Assembly (NCBI GenBank): GCA_025603075.1
Contig: MU626273.1
Coordinates: 111,779 to 175,778 of the forward strand
Reading direction: 5' to 3'
Source of the DNA: Neoconidiobolus thromboides FSU 785
Lineage: Eukaryota; Entomophthoromycota; Entomophthoromycetes; Entomophthorales; Neoconidiobolaceae
Length of the DNA stretch: 64,000 nt
Each line of letters begins with the position of its first letter. The first letter of the stretch is position 1. The position numbers and the translations under genes were made by a program. Of this stretch, positions 12,701 through 23,794 are shown piece after piece. A model generated the notes under the pieces. It saw only the letters and a list, made by a program, of their open reading frames with translations, was not told the DNA's origin and did no database searches.

Positions 12701-14806
12701 TAACCATGTAACCCTTAACCATGCTTTTCGTGCAAAAGTTAATTCTTCAACTTTGACTTGTTTTTCAACAACTTTTTCATTTTCTTTTTCAATTAAATTT
12801 TGTCTTGATATATCCTTTTCTTGTATTAATGGAAAGGGTGTACTCTTATTTGTATAATTAACATTATAATCAGCTGTATTGGCAATTGAATTGTTATTAT
12901 TAATATTGTTTTTTAATTGAGATTCTAATAAATAAAAGGTTGATAAGCTTAGATTAATATATTTATCATTAATTATATAATCCATATTTAAATGTAAATT
13001 AAATTGAGATAAATCGTTGTTAGGTAATATTGATTGATATCGAGTATTAAATTCTTCATTTAGAAATTGAATTTTAAATTTATTAGATTGAGATTGAATT
13101 AAATTAATATTTTGAAATATATTATGAATTTCATTATTATTATTATTTAAATTATAATCAAAATGAAAATGATACCAAGTTTGATTATTGTTTAACGCTT
13201 CTAATAAGTTAATGAAACCTTGACAATATCTTTCACTTTTTATATTTGATTTTTCAATTCTAGCTTGAAATAAAGACATATTTTTATTAGTATAATTTTT
13301 ATTTTTAATATACAAATTGTTATTTGATAGCTGAATTAATTGTAATAAATCTTCATTTAGTTGATTTTGTTGAATAAAATCTTTAGTTTCATATTCAATA
13401 TTTTTTCCCAAATAATTATTTAACATAAATTGATTATGATTGGATATTATTAATTCATTGCCTAATTTTTGACTTAATTTAATCATTAATTTATTCTCTT
13501 TATTCTTATTTTTATTTTTAACTAAATATTCTTCACTGGATAAACTTAATTCATTAATAATTTGTATTATATTAAAATAAAGATCTGACTCATTTTCAAT
13601 AATTGAATGATTTTGATGAAAATATTGAATATATTTTAACATATTAAATTCATTAAACAATAATTCTATTTCATTATTATTATAATTACTTGTATTATTA
13701 ATTAATAAATAATTTAAATGATTAGAATATTCTTTTTTACAAATCCATTTTTGATTTAATTTAAATATTAATTGGTCAAATAGTTGAGTTATAATTGATC
13801 TTGATAATAGCAATAATCGATAATAAATTTGGCTTTGATTTAAATAAATAGAATAATTTTGTTTTGTATTATTGATATCTTTTTTAATAATAAATTGAAT
13901 CAAATCTTCTATATTAATATTTAATAAGATTGCTAAATGTTGTAATAATGAATTTTCAATTAATTGCACTCCATCGTTATCTTGTTGTATATTTAAATTC
14001 TTAAAATAGTAAGATATTGAAATCATTTCCATAATTTTCTCCCATTCGTTTTCAAACCCCAAATTAATTAATGCTTCTTTAAAATGATGAAAATGAACTT
14101 TATTATCATGAGAGGATGAAAGCTCATTTAAATTATTCAAATCTCCTTTAATATTGTTCAATTCTTTTTCAAACCCAAATAAAATCCAATAATAAACTTC
14201 TTCTTTAATTTGGTAATTTAATAATAAATTAACCATTCCATTGAACTTTCCTTTATTATTTAATTGTAATTGTTGTAATAAAATAACATCTTTATTGAAA
14301 TCCAAGCACTGGTAAAATTGCTTAAAATTTAATAAACTTTGACTCATTTCTTTGTTTTTACTATTATTAATCAAATTAATACTTTGTTCAATACTCATAA
14401 AATAATGTTCAATTAACAATGGACTATCTGTTCCACTATAAAAAGCAAACAATTATTAGTATATTATAATTAGTATAGAAAACAAGTTGATAAATTACCT
14501 AAAATATAAATTTTGATCTTCACCTAATCTTCTTAAACAGAAATAAGCATTAGCTAACATTTTATAAACTGAAGGAGGTAATTGAATTTCTAAATTGAGA
14601 TTCTTATAATAAATATTGAAATAATCATTAGAATCATTATCCATATACTGCCCATTATTATTAAATGATAATAATATATTGGAATTTAAATTAAAGTTAT
14701 ATTCTCCATATTGACTTCTTTCTTGTACATAATCAATTATCTCTTCCATACTCATACTGTCCATCTCTCGATAACTTTCTTTTTGTTGATGTTGAATGAA
14801 TTCCAT
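9755..14806 (-). CDS. chitin synthase with degenerate myosin-like head (class V/VII type)
   Basis: Exon 1 (14806-14499) and exon 2 (14435-9755) join in phase 2 into 1662 residues. The enzyme polymerises UDP-GlcNAc into chitin at the plasma membrane. The first ~600 residues are Asn-rich and correspond to the myosin-motor region. No P-loop (GESGAGKT) is seen, but a motor-like LLEALNNNQTWYHFHFDYN segment remains, as in class VII enzymes with vestigial heads. Paired membrane segments follow (about 675-735), then a cytochrome-b5-like region (about 755-800, GVVYDITNFAQQRHGKS). The GT2 catalytic core has CQVPCYTEG, DADTE (near 1190), EDRY (near 1300) and QRRRW (near 1340). Further membrane segments and a C-terminal DEK_C domain (last ~55 residues, VSKKQIREIL) complete it. 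In-frame ATG at 14806 fits as start. Confidence 0.92.
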
Positions 14807-15950
14807 ATGAATTGAAATATTAAATTATTAATTGTTACTTTAATGATAAAAAAGAAAATGAAATATAAAGTACAATTTTAAATTGTAAGAAAATACAAAA
14901 AATAGTTACCACCCAACGGTATTATATCCAACTATACTCTGATACCACCCATCGATACTTAAATCAAATCTTCCTATAAATACTATCAAGTTTCAGCTTA
15001 CTATTTTTCTAATTTCCTACTTTAGCTGTAATTTCATAACCCTCCCCATTTTTCTCCATTATCAACCGTATGCTTTAACTGCCAAGAATATTTAAAAAAA
15101 AATGTTATTTCATTTGAAAATTCCCTTAAGTTAAATTTATTTTTATCTCTCATTTATAAAGTCCACCAATAAGCGTTGGCTTTGGATTAGTTAATTAAAA
15201 AGTAAAACTTATTTTTAGAACTAAAAGAGCACAAATTTTTAGGCTTTTCAGCAAAATCACTTTTTTTTTCAATATTGAATTTTATTAAATTATTTTTTTC
15301 TATATAAGGTTCATATTTTATTTAAAAAATTCAATTTAATATTTAATATATTTTAAAATAACATGAAGTTAAAATTTTATTTTTGTATAAATTAATCTTC
15401 TATCAATTATATAATTCCTTAAAGATCCGTAGTGAAAACTTCAACATTTTAGCCTAGTTTTCATAAACCCCAAGTTGAAGTTATTTTATCAATCGAGCCT
15501 ATCTTTTAAATGTATTTTTAAAGAATAGTCAAGCTGTATTAAAAAGCCCAAAAACAAATAACTTTTTATTTAGTCTATAGCTGTTTATGTTCAAATGTGT
15601 AATATTTAAAAAAATTCTTTAACTAATATTTGTAATTGATTTTTTTTAAAGTCTAAGGACTAAGCTTTAGCAAAATACGTTTGTAATATTATTCTTGAAT
15701 AAGCAATTAACAGTGCATAATCCAACTTCGACCATTGTAAAACATAACTTGCTTCATGCTGAAACTTTTGGAAATCTTAGCACTCATCCTTGTTTAAAAC
15801 TTTTAAAACAATTAAATTAAAATACTTCTATTTTGTAACATTAGAAACTATCCTTTTTATTTTTTATAAAAAGTATCGTCATATTTCAGTAATAAAAAAA
15901 TCAATAAAATATGGCATTTTTAATTTAAAAAAGCGATAAAATTGTTTATA
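14807..15950. other. intergenic region, about 1.1 kb
   Basis: Upstream of the chitin synthase, ending at tRNA-Phe. AT-rich; no coding region or repeat-family copy recognised. Confidence 0.5.
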
Positions 15951-15973
15951 TGCGCCCACCGCGGATTGAACGC

Positions 15974-16017
<44 letters not shown>

Positions 16018-16023
16018 AGCCGC
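15951..16023 (-). tRNA. tRNA-Phe (GAA), copy 1
   Basis: The reverse strand gives a 73-nt cloverleaf starting GCGGCTATAGCTCAG. The anticodon stem-loop is TCAGA-CTGAAGA-TCTGA with anticodon GAA, and the T arm is CCGCG-TTCAATC-CGCGG. There is no intron. The acceptor stem (GCGGCTA with TGGGCGC) has a G4-G69 mismatch. A second copy at 22170-22242 on the other strand is identical. A T-run suitable for Pol III termination lies just downstream on this strand. Confidence 0.93.
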
Positions 16024-16134
16024 CTTATTACTTGGACATTGTGATAAAAATTAGATAATATACTTTAATATCAATTTTATTGTTTAAAACTCCATCAAGT
16101 TGATAATTAGCTAAAGGTCCTGAAAATATCATAT

Positions 16135-16230
16135 GTGGATGTATCTCTTGCTTAAGAATTCTACTAGGAGATATCCTGCTCAAATAGCGCTTAAAAAATT
16201 GAAGAAGTAATAAAACTATAAAACATCCAC
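16135..16230 (+). mobile_element. MITE-like element, copy 2, forward, degraded
   Basis: Diverged copy with ends GTGGATGTAT and ACATCCAC and the core CAAATAGCGCTTAAAA intact. Flanks are ATAT on the left and ATGT on the right, so the target duplication is imperfect. Confidence 0.7.
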
Positions 16231-16704
16231 ATGTTGATATTGTTTAAATCGGTTCTAATCACTAGAGGGTAAAGTTGTTTTTAATGGGTTGATATATTCG
16301 TAATGATGTATTTATGTAAAATACATAAAGTATTAGTGTGTATATTTATTTTAGCTTTTTAAATTTAAGATTCAACAGATCTAAAAAACGTGTGTTATTA
16401 AATAATATAATCCAGTTCATTGTTTTATATTAATAATAATTTATTTGATAATTATAATTAGTATGAAGTAAATAAGAGTAAAATGATTTTTTTTAAAATA
16501 GCTTATTATTTTGCTATTAAATTTAAATTTAATGCTATATTAATAATATTTTATCTCTATTAATGAGAATTTCAATATGTTATTGCTATATTGTAATCTG
16601 TTAATTTAATTTAATAACATACAGTCATATTTAGTTATCTCAAAGTAAATAAAATAATACACAAGCGATATAATGAGCTAATAATTATGTATTATTTGAT
16701 AGAT

Positions 16705-16801
16705 GGGGCTGTTTTTTTTAGTTTTATTATTTTTCCATTTTTTAAGCGCTATTTGATTGGAAAGATTGTAGTAAAATTCTTAAATAAAAAAACACATCCC
16801 C
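16705..16801 (-). mobile_element. MITE-like element, copy 3, reverse
   Basis: Reverse-orientation copy, from GGGGCTGTTTTTTTTAG to ACACATCCCC. The perfect 4-bp repeat AGAT on each side (16701-16704, 16802-16805) is informative because it is not simple AT alternation. Confidence 0.85.
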
Positions 16802-17190
16802 AGATCATTTAATAATTATATTGATATTTCAAACAAATAGTGAATGTGTTACAATGAACACACTAAGAAAATGAAGTTCTTGTTTTGTATGTTTTTTTAT
16901 AACCTTATACTTTAAAGTAGTTAATTTAAAATAAAATTGTTATTTATTTATTAAAAATAATCCAAAATAAAGACAATTATATTATTAAATATAATAGATA
17001 AAATATTTTAAATTACACTATTTATTTAAATTTTGTTTAAAATCTACCTTCCGCTATTTATTATATCAATTTACAACTTTAAATACCTTCAAGAATAGGT
17101 AGTAAAGCTATGGATTTATGCTCAACCTTATACTTACTCAAAACACTATAAACCAAAGATCAAGAATAAACCATATTAATGGCCTAAGCA

Positions 17191-19684
17191 TTATGCAACA
17201 TATATATAGACATCTCTAAAGTTAATAATTAATAACTATAATATTTAGAAACAAATTGATACTTACAATTCATCTTTTTTCCTATCCAAAAATTCTCTAC
17301 TCATTAAATTATCAATTCTTGCTTTAATAACCGAAATTTCTGGTGTAAAAATGGCTTTTAATTGACCAATTACTTCTTCAATTAATTTATCATGTTTTAA
17401 TCTTCTTCTCATTTTCATGATTCTTATAATAGCGGCATCAATTTGGTGATTTCGATTTTCTCGAATTTCTTCCGAAGATATCTCTTCTTGTTCAATTGTC
17501 TTTATTACTTCAGGTTTTAATTTTAAACTTGGCATAACTAATCGAAATTTAACACGAGGATGAGTAAAATTACAATTTAATGTAAATTCATCCGTATCCT
17601 GGATTTCGCCCTTTGTGTTTTTGATTAGTAATTTTTGTTTGGGATGTATTAATGTAACTAAGTTTTTTTTAAGTTCAATTTCTGGTAATTGAGTATATTC
17701 TTGGATCTCTTGATAATTGAACTTGATCTCTTTTTCGGCTAAGTTTTGATTATACATAAGTAATATTAACATTTGTATTGTGTTCGTTATTATTTCATGT
17801 TTCTTTGTTAAATATTTTAATTCAATTTCAGCATATCCCTAAAACTGATTAATATATTATTGAATAAACAAAACAAAGGTATTACCATATTAAATAACCA
17901 AGTGATTTTTTTACTAAGGGTATCTCGACCATTTAAAAAATTAGTAAATTTTTCCATTCCAGGTTTTAATATTTCTGGTATTTTACAATCTGGAAATATT
18001 GAAATTGGCCATAAAGAAGAAGTTAATAAAGTAGGTTGAACAATGGGATCTGTATTAGTTAAAAATTCATTATGAATAATAGCTGCTTTTTCTAAGTCTC
18101 TCAACATGGATTTAATTTTCTTAGTAAAGAAAGCACCACATTCGGATTCCAATTTATTTGAAAATTGTAGTTCATAAGTCATATTATCGATATATTTAGG
18201 ACTATTAATCGGCCTTGATACATGTAATAACCTCCTCGTTAATGATTCTCTATAATAAGTTTCAAATATATCTTTACTTTTTAAATATCGAAATAATTTT
18301 AAACTATTGTCTTGTGTTAACTCCATATCTAATTCATCACTTGCACTTGGATGTTTTTTGTTAAATTGTTCATCTAAATAAATTGTCAAATATTCTGGTA
18401 ATCTTTTAAATTTGGTAAATTCTTCAGAAAAGGAAGTGGCGGATGTTTCTTGAAATTGTTTGTCTGATTTTAATCCTTGTAAATGAATTTGATCCCATTT
18501 ATTCTTTAATTGTATTAACATCGTAATTAAACTATTAGCTGCTTGAACTTTATTTTTGCTATCACTAATAGAATCCTGAATCATATTACATTGATAATTT
18601 ATAAATCTTTTAATGCCTTTTTTTAAGCCATCAAAATAATGACTTTCTTTACAAAGGTCAATAAAGTTATATAGTAATTTGATTTCATTGTATTTATCAT
18701 TATTTAACATATACAATATTCCGCTTTCTTGATCTTCACAAATTTCTTCTAATTTTGGTAAAAAAGCGCTATCAAGTAAGATCTTAGATACTTTTCCAAA
18801 TGGTATCATTGTCATCTGTTCACAATTTCTTTCATGTTCTTCTTTCATATATTTTTTAATCTAAAACAAATATTAAATATTGAATATTATAAATAAATGA
18901 AAACTATTACATCTAATAAGATTGCCGATTTATCTTTAAATTGCCTATTTTCAAATAATTGAGTGTAATGTTTTTTAGTTTCATCAAGAAATGGGGTTTC
19001 CAAAATTGTTTTAAAATGAAGTTGATTAATCATATTAAACATATTAAACGAATTTCTAATTAAACTTTGATCAACTCTATTTCCATTTCTTTCCAATTCA
19101 ATTTGTTCTAATACAGCATAAGAAAAATACTTTTTAACTAAACCATCACCAGCAGATAATATTTTGGTATAAAATAATTCCAAGCAAGATTCATAAATAG
19201 TATTATTTTTAGTTTGTAGTTTAATTAAATACTGATCCAAAACCTTTAAAATAACAGAAATGGGTGGCAATGCAGCTAAATGAATTCCCCATATCTTTAT
19301 TAATTTTGTCAAAAATTCTTTACCAATATCTGGACTTGATTCTAAATTAAATTTAGGGTCTTTTAATTGATGTTTAAAAGCTTGAATCACATTAGAATCA
19401 ATCAATGGCATTAACTCCTCTCCTGCAACTTCCGCTAAACAATTAGTCACTTGTGATTTAACATTATCAAACAATTTTTCACTTAAATTAGTTCTTACTA
19501 AATAATAAGCGTTCCTGTAACATTCTTCAAAACTTAATTGACTTTTACGTTGCTGGTAAATATCTTTTATAGCTTGTCGTATAACTTCAATTGATTTTTG
19601 GTTGTCCTTTTCATTCCTTTTAGAGTGCGAGAAGCCTCGGATTTTCTTCTTAGTATGCTCTTTTTTGGGATCTGGTGTTTTCAT
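17191..19684 (-). CDS. CUL3: cullin 3
   Basis: Four exons (19684-18911, 18860-17886, 17838-17267, 17215-17191) give 781 residues with continuous phase. The last exon is only 25 nt and supplies the conserved cullin C terminus (DVYIYVA), which justifies it. The N-terminal helical repeats contain LSFEECYRNAYYLV, close to CUL3's LSFEELYRNAYTMV, and the N terminus is Lys-rich. The cullin-homology region has ESLTRRLL and KLESECGAFFT. The C-terminal winged helix has IDAAIIRIMKMRRRL, with the presumed neddylation lysine near K725. CUL3 scaffolds RING ubiquitin ligases that use BTB proteins as substrate receptors. Length and the N-terminal signature favour CUL3 over CUL1 or CUL4. Confidence 0.9.
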
Positions 19685-20044
19685 TTATAATAAACTAAAA
19701 GCTTGTTTTGAATTTTTCTGAATTTTTTTAGCTATAGTAGTTAAAGTTGCATTTATTCTTACTCTATCATGCATGTTTATTGGTTACAATCTAATTAGGT
19801 AAGTGAGTAAAGTTATTTACTACGTTTGAAGCTACTGAAGGGATATAAATAGAAATACAAAGCAATAAAAATATCTCATTAAGCTATACTATTTAACTAA
19901 ATTTTAATATTGTGATTGACAATTAGTAAGTAGTTTTCAAATAAAATTTAATACAGGTTTGGATAAAACTTGTCAAGCCAATCAATTTTATCCAAACACA
20001 AGTAAAACTTATAAATTTAATGTCAAGTTGAAATCCATTTTCAA
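19685..20044. other. divergent promoter region, 360 bp
   Basis: Shared upstream region of cullin 3 (-) and the zinc-ribbon gene (+). A TATA-like GGATATAAAT occurs near 19841, but it is about 200 bp from the plus-strand ATG, so I do not assign it to either gene. Confidence 0.4.
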
Positions 20045-20427
20045 ATGTTTTTATTTATAGGTAACTTCATCTCAGTAATATAACCAACAAAGTAGCTAAC
20101 TAATCACCAGGAGGACTAAAATCGGCTTTGCGAAAAGTGAGTCCGAGGGTATATGAGTGTCCCAGTTGTTTAACGAAGAAGGCTTATATTGTAAGAGAAG
20201 ATACCACTTTTTATTTCTTTTTTCTGCCCATTTATTCATGGTCTTCAGGCAATAAACCTTACTATAAATGTTTTAATGATCTTTGTGATTGGAGTAATTA
20301 TGAGCTTAGGTTAAACGAAGATCAGTTGGAACAGAGGAGAAAGCTATATTGTAAAATGTGTCGGTACAGATTCGATAATGAAGAGTACAGGTTTTGTCCT
20401 TTGTGTGGTGAGCAGAGAACATCCTAA
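20045..20427 (+). CDS. small zinc-ribbon protein (zinc-ribbon 15 type)
   Basis: A 16-nt first exon (20045-20060, ATG in MFLFIG) is spliced across a 50-nt GTAACT...CAG intron to 20111-20427, giving 110 residues. The microexon is supported by phase and by the family. Members of this zinc-ribbon group begin with a short hydrophobic MxFxIG segment, then CPSC, an aromatic FFFLPIY strand, YYKC and a second Cys pair. Here these appear as ECPSCLTKKAY, FYFFFLPIYSW and YYKCFNDLC. An extra C-terminal CKMCRYRF...FCPLCG ribbon follows. The function of the family is unknown; zinc binding is inferred from the Cys pairs. The gene diverges from cullin 3. Confidence 0.75.
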
Positions 20428-20573
20428 TTAAGATTGACTTATTCTATTTTTTTGATAATAAAAAACAACTCCAAATATAAAGCATATATAAGGTTTTAAA
20501 CTTTTATTAGATATTAAAAATTGAATTAATTTTTATAAAATTTACAAAATAAAGAATATAGTATTGTAATTAA

Positions 20574-21707
20574 CTAAAATTTAAAGTTTAAGAGTTGCGA
20601 TTTACCCTTTAAAAGATTAGGAAATTTGACTAACAAAATAATTAACGCCACAATAGCTAAAAGAAAATAAATCACCAAAGTCACTTGAAATATAATCCTC
20701 CAACGTAAGTGAATTGGAGTAGGTAAAAGATCCTTACGAGATCTAGCTAATTTGTATTGAGTTACACCAAGGCCGATAATTAAAAATGGGAATAATATTA
20801 AACCAGCTAAAAACATCATCACATATAAAAATTCCGTACAGCAAGTACTTCTTTTTTTAGCTGGTTTTTGAAAGCTATGAACAGACTCATTTTGATATAA
20901 AGATAGATCTAAATGGGATTGAAACAACAATGGTGTTTCAAAAGCTTTCATTGCTGAGCGTGGAGTAGTACCACGAGAATATAAAGTATCTTCAGTGCTT
21001 TGAGTGGAAGTACTTTTACCAGATTCGCTTTTAGCCGATGAAATAGGACTAATATTTTGTATTTTAGAGCTATAAGTCTCATGAATATTACTCACACTAT
21101 CGGCAATAGGACGAGCGTTTTTGTGGGTGGGGGGTACTCTTAATTTTGGTACCATGAGGATTGCTTTTGGTTTAGGTATATTCTTTTTTCGGCTAATGGA
21201 CCGGTTTAAGATACTTTTTCTTCTTAGAGAATTGTTCCGTGAGCCACTTCGATTGTTTTTAACTGATATTGCATATGTACTCTTTTCTTTATTTGGTGGC
21301 ATCCTTTTAGATTGATAGATATTAGAACTTGTATTCAATAGTTGCTGATGCTGACCTCTACTCATTGGAGGTTGATAAAATTGAGTTTTACTTACTAATG
21401 GTAAATAAGTATGTGCCATATTATTATGATACATTGGTTTCAATCTGGGATTCATTCTTGCTTGTAGAGGCGGGGGATAATAATTATTCGCCATAGGTTT
21501 ATTTGGTAACTCTAAAGTAGAATAAGAAGGATAAAACCTTCGAGGCTGAGGATGTGAAGCAGGCTTAAGATTGTTCTTTAATAAACGAGAATTGCTTTTA
21601 TTTCTAAGTGTTAATTGACTGATAGGTATCTCATCTTCTTCTTCTTCAACATCTTCATATATTGTTTTGGAACTTTTAACAGGTCGAATGTTATAGCGGC
21701 TTGGCAT
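20574..21707 (-). CDS. unknown protein, disordered N-terminal region plus two membrane helices
   Basis: Single-exon frame of 377 residues beginning MPSRYNIRPVKSSKTIY. The first ~290 residues are Ser/Pro/Arg/Asn-rich and look disordered, with an acidic stretch (EDVEEEEDEIP) near residue 20. A CC pair (TCCTEF) precedes two membrane segments (about 292-318 and 338-362) separated by a short basic loop, and the C terminus is cytosolic-looking (KGKSQLL). I recognise no family. The layout suggests an integral membrane protein with a long regulatory N-terminal tail. The frame is long, starts with ATG and has clear amino-acid bias, so it is very likely real. Confidence 0.7.
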   Translation of the reverse strand: MPSRYNIRPVKSSKTIYEDVEEEEDEIPISQLTLRNKSNSRLLKNNLKPASHPQPRRFYPSYSTLELPNKPMANNYYPPPLQARMNPRLKPMYHNNMAHTYLPLVSKTQFYQPPMSRGQHQQLLNTSSNIYQSKRMPPNKEKSTYAISVKNNRSGSRNNSLRRKSILNRSISRKKNIPKPKAILMVPKLRVPPTHKNARPIADSVSNIHETYSSKIQNISPISSAKSESGKSTSTQSTEDTLYSRGTTPRSAMKAFETPLLFQSHLDLSLYQNESVHSFQKPAKKRSTCCTEFLYVMMFLAGLILFPFLIIGLGVTQYKLARSRKDLLPTPIHLRWRIIFQVTLVIYFLLAIVALIILLVKFPNLLKGKSQLLNFKF

Positions 21708-22169
21708 TGTTTTTTAATAAATTACTTAAAAGAATAGAATGTAGAATTAATATTTACAATTGAAAGATTAAAGCTCAACTTAGGGATCTAACTAGAGATA
21801 AAAATTACTATATTAAACTTAATTATGTATTTTATTAGTCTACTTTCACTTCTATCTTTCAAGGTTTAGTGAAAATGATTGTAAATGAAACGTTTGATAA
21901 AATTTAGATTTTTAGTGTCGTAAAGCCAATTCAAGTAAATTGCATGTTTTAGATTTTACTGGTATTTCTAATAAAATCTTTTATGTTTTACTAGCGTTTA
22001 TAGCCAAAACTATTATAAAAATTATTTTAAACAATTTACTTATTAGTAGTAACATAAAAGTATAAGTATATATTTCATAAAAAATTACAACTTTATAAAC
22101 TTACCATACAAATAATAGGCTAAGGTCGAAAAATATATATTAAAATGCTTCCGGATTAAATAAGAAAAT
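21708..22169. other. intergenic region, about 460 bp
   Basis: Between the two-TM protein start and tRNA-Phe copy 2; AT-rich, no feature seen. Confidence 0.5.
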
Positions 22170-22175
22170 GCGGCT

Positions 22176-22219
<44 letters not shown>

Positions 22220-22242
22220 GCGTTCAATCCGCGGTGGGCGCA
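22170..22242 (+). tRNA. tRNA-Phe (GAA), copy 2
   Basis: A 73-nt cloverleaf, base-for-base identical to the minus-strand copy at 15951-16023, including the G4-G69 acceptor mismatch. Anticodon GAA in loop CTGAAGA; T arm CCGCG-TTCAATC-CGCGG; no intron. A TTTT run follows about 12 bases downstream. Confidence 0.93.
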
Positions 22243-22936
22243 TGAACCATAAAGTTTTGGTATTCGATTTTTAGAAGTCACTTAATATTTTATGCAGCAT
22301 TATATAACTGTTCGAGCAAGCCTCTTGTGGTATCTGTTATGAATTAAAAGCCTACTTTTTATTTTTGCTTAATATCAGAATTCAATAGTAGTTCTAAAAA
22401 AAGATCGGGGATTTGAGAATAAGATCATAAAAAAGGTTATTTAAACAAGAACTTTGATATATTGTTTATTAATGACTTTATTTTATTAAAGATTCCCAAT
22501 AAAATTCTTTAACTTCTGATATAAAAATAAGATCAAAAACATCCAAATGATAGAAAATGGCAGTATGATTTAAACTCATTTATTTTGTTCTATAAATTTG
22601 ATTTGAAATTAACTTATAAGGTAAATAAAAAAAATGGCAAGGATGTATAAAATTTGATAAAAATTGGAGTTGATTTTTTATCTTTTTAAAAAAATGCCAA
22701 TCAAATGAAGTTATTACGCATTCGATTGGATAGACACTTCAATGTTGGGCAGAAAATTTTAATTCCTATAATAAATATAATTAATAAATTAAAAATAATA
22801 TAATTAATCGATAAAATGAATCACAATTATGGTTAATGGAACATGTAATACAGAGAATGAGTATATATACTCTAAAAAAGTCACAATATTTATAGCAAAA
22901 AATTCAATTTATTTTTGACAAATAAAACTACTCATT
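22243..22936. other. intergenic region, about 690 bp
   Basis: Upstream region of the first small secreted-protein gene. Apart from the TATA element near 22862, no feature is seen. Confidence 0.5.
22862..22869 (+). promoter_or_regulatory. TATA box of small secreted-protein gene A
   Basis: TATATATA, 68-75 bp upstream of the ATG at 22937, is similar in position to the TATA elements of the two related genes at 30.3 and 31.6 kb. Confidence 0.45.
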
Positions 22937-23410
22937 ATGAAATTTGCCATTGCATTACCCATTGCCTTACTTTTCCTTGGTTCAATTCAAGCTGAAGAAC
23001 AAACCAACAGCATCAGAGGCATCAAAGAATCTTTTAAAAACTTTGGAAAAAAAGTGATTGGTGCTGTAGGTAAAGAAACCGCCACTTACGTTTCTGAAAA
23101 AGCACACCAATTCCTTGGTGGAGCTGGCAATGCTAATCAAACTCCTCCTCCAGTAGTTGCTAGATCTCAAGAACTCGATACCCGTGGTAAGAAGAATAAG
23201 AAGAAGAAGAATAAGAAGAATAAGAAGAAGAATAAGAAAAACAAGAACAAGGGTGTTAACCCAATTCCTGAAACTGTTCAACCTGAAACTACAGCTCCTG
23301 AAACTGTCCAACCTGAAACTTCAGTCACTGAAGCTACCCCTGGAGCTGTTACTGCTGCCGTAAAACGTGGGCTTTCATTAGCTTTGTCACAAATTAATGA
23401 TATGATTTGA
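22937..23410 (+). CDS. small secreted lysine-rich precursor protein A
   Basis: 157 residues, intronless. The signal peptide is residues 1-19 (MKFAIALPIALLFLGSIQA). The mature part starts with an amphipathic, Lys-rich stretch (IKESFKNFGKKVIGAVGK). A poly-Lys/Asn tract encoded by an AAG/AAT microsatellite follows (about residues 84-103), then Thr/Pro/Glu repeats (PETVQPET). A Lys-Arg pair at 143-144 is followed by a 13-residue C-terminal peptide, GLSLALSQINDMI. Lys-Arg is the classical Kex2 cleavage site, so the protein may be cut in the secretory pathway. Genes B (29.9 kb) and C (31.1 kb) share this plan. No named family recognised; secretion is well supported, the peptide product is inference. 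Confidence 0.75.
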   Translation: MKFAIALPIALLFLGSIQAEEQTNSIRGIKESFKNFGKKVIGAVGKETATYVSEKAHQFLGGAGNANQTPPPVVARSQELDTRGKKNKKKKNKKNKKKNKKNKNKGVNPIPETVQPETTAPETVQPETSVTEATPGAVTAAVKRGLSLALSQINDMI

Positions 23411-23794
23411 ACATTCAATAAATTACTAACTTAATCTTTTAATCAGTTTGTAAATTTTTGTTTTTTATTTTTTACAAAAAATGTGACATAAGCTAGCAAG
23501 TGTTTATATTAATTTAATGTTTTAGTCAATTTTTATCAAATTTTTTATCTAGTTTCAAAAGTCAAATAAAAATACTCTAAGCTTAAATTGCTAAAAAAAA
23601 TTAAGACTGAGAGCCAAATACACCTCTAATACTATTGTAGTATTAGGATATACAACAATGCATTTACTCTTGTTATACTCCGAATTATATACACATAAAA
23701 AAACTTGTCAAAAAACATTGCCTAGTATTTCGAGTTATGTCCATTATCAATATTTCTAAACTTTTAAAGTAAATGTGTAAGCAAAAATTATTAT
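23411..23794. other. intergenic region, about 380 bp
   Basis: Convergent 3' flanks of gene A and the POT transporter. AT-rich, nothing recognised. Confidence 0.5.

Larger units (their letters stand above)
16024..17190. other. intergenic region, about 1.2 kb, with two MITE copies
   Basis: Between tRNA-Phe and the cullin 3' end. It holds a degraded forward copy (16135-16230) and a reverse copy (16705-16801) of the 95-bp element. Otherwise AT-rich and featureless. Confidence 0.55.

Noticed and set aside
10464-12722. Antisense or offset frames inside the chitin synthase (10464-10658, 12534-12722)
   Set aside because: They lie within the catalytic coding sequence in another frame and have no independent support.
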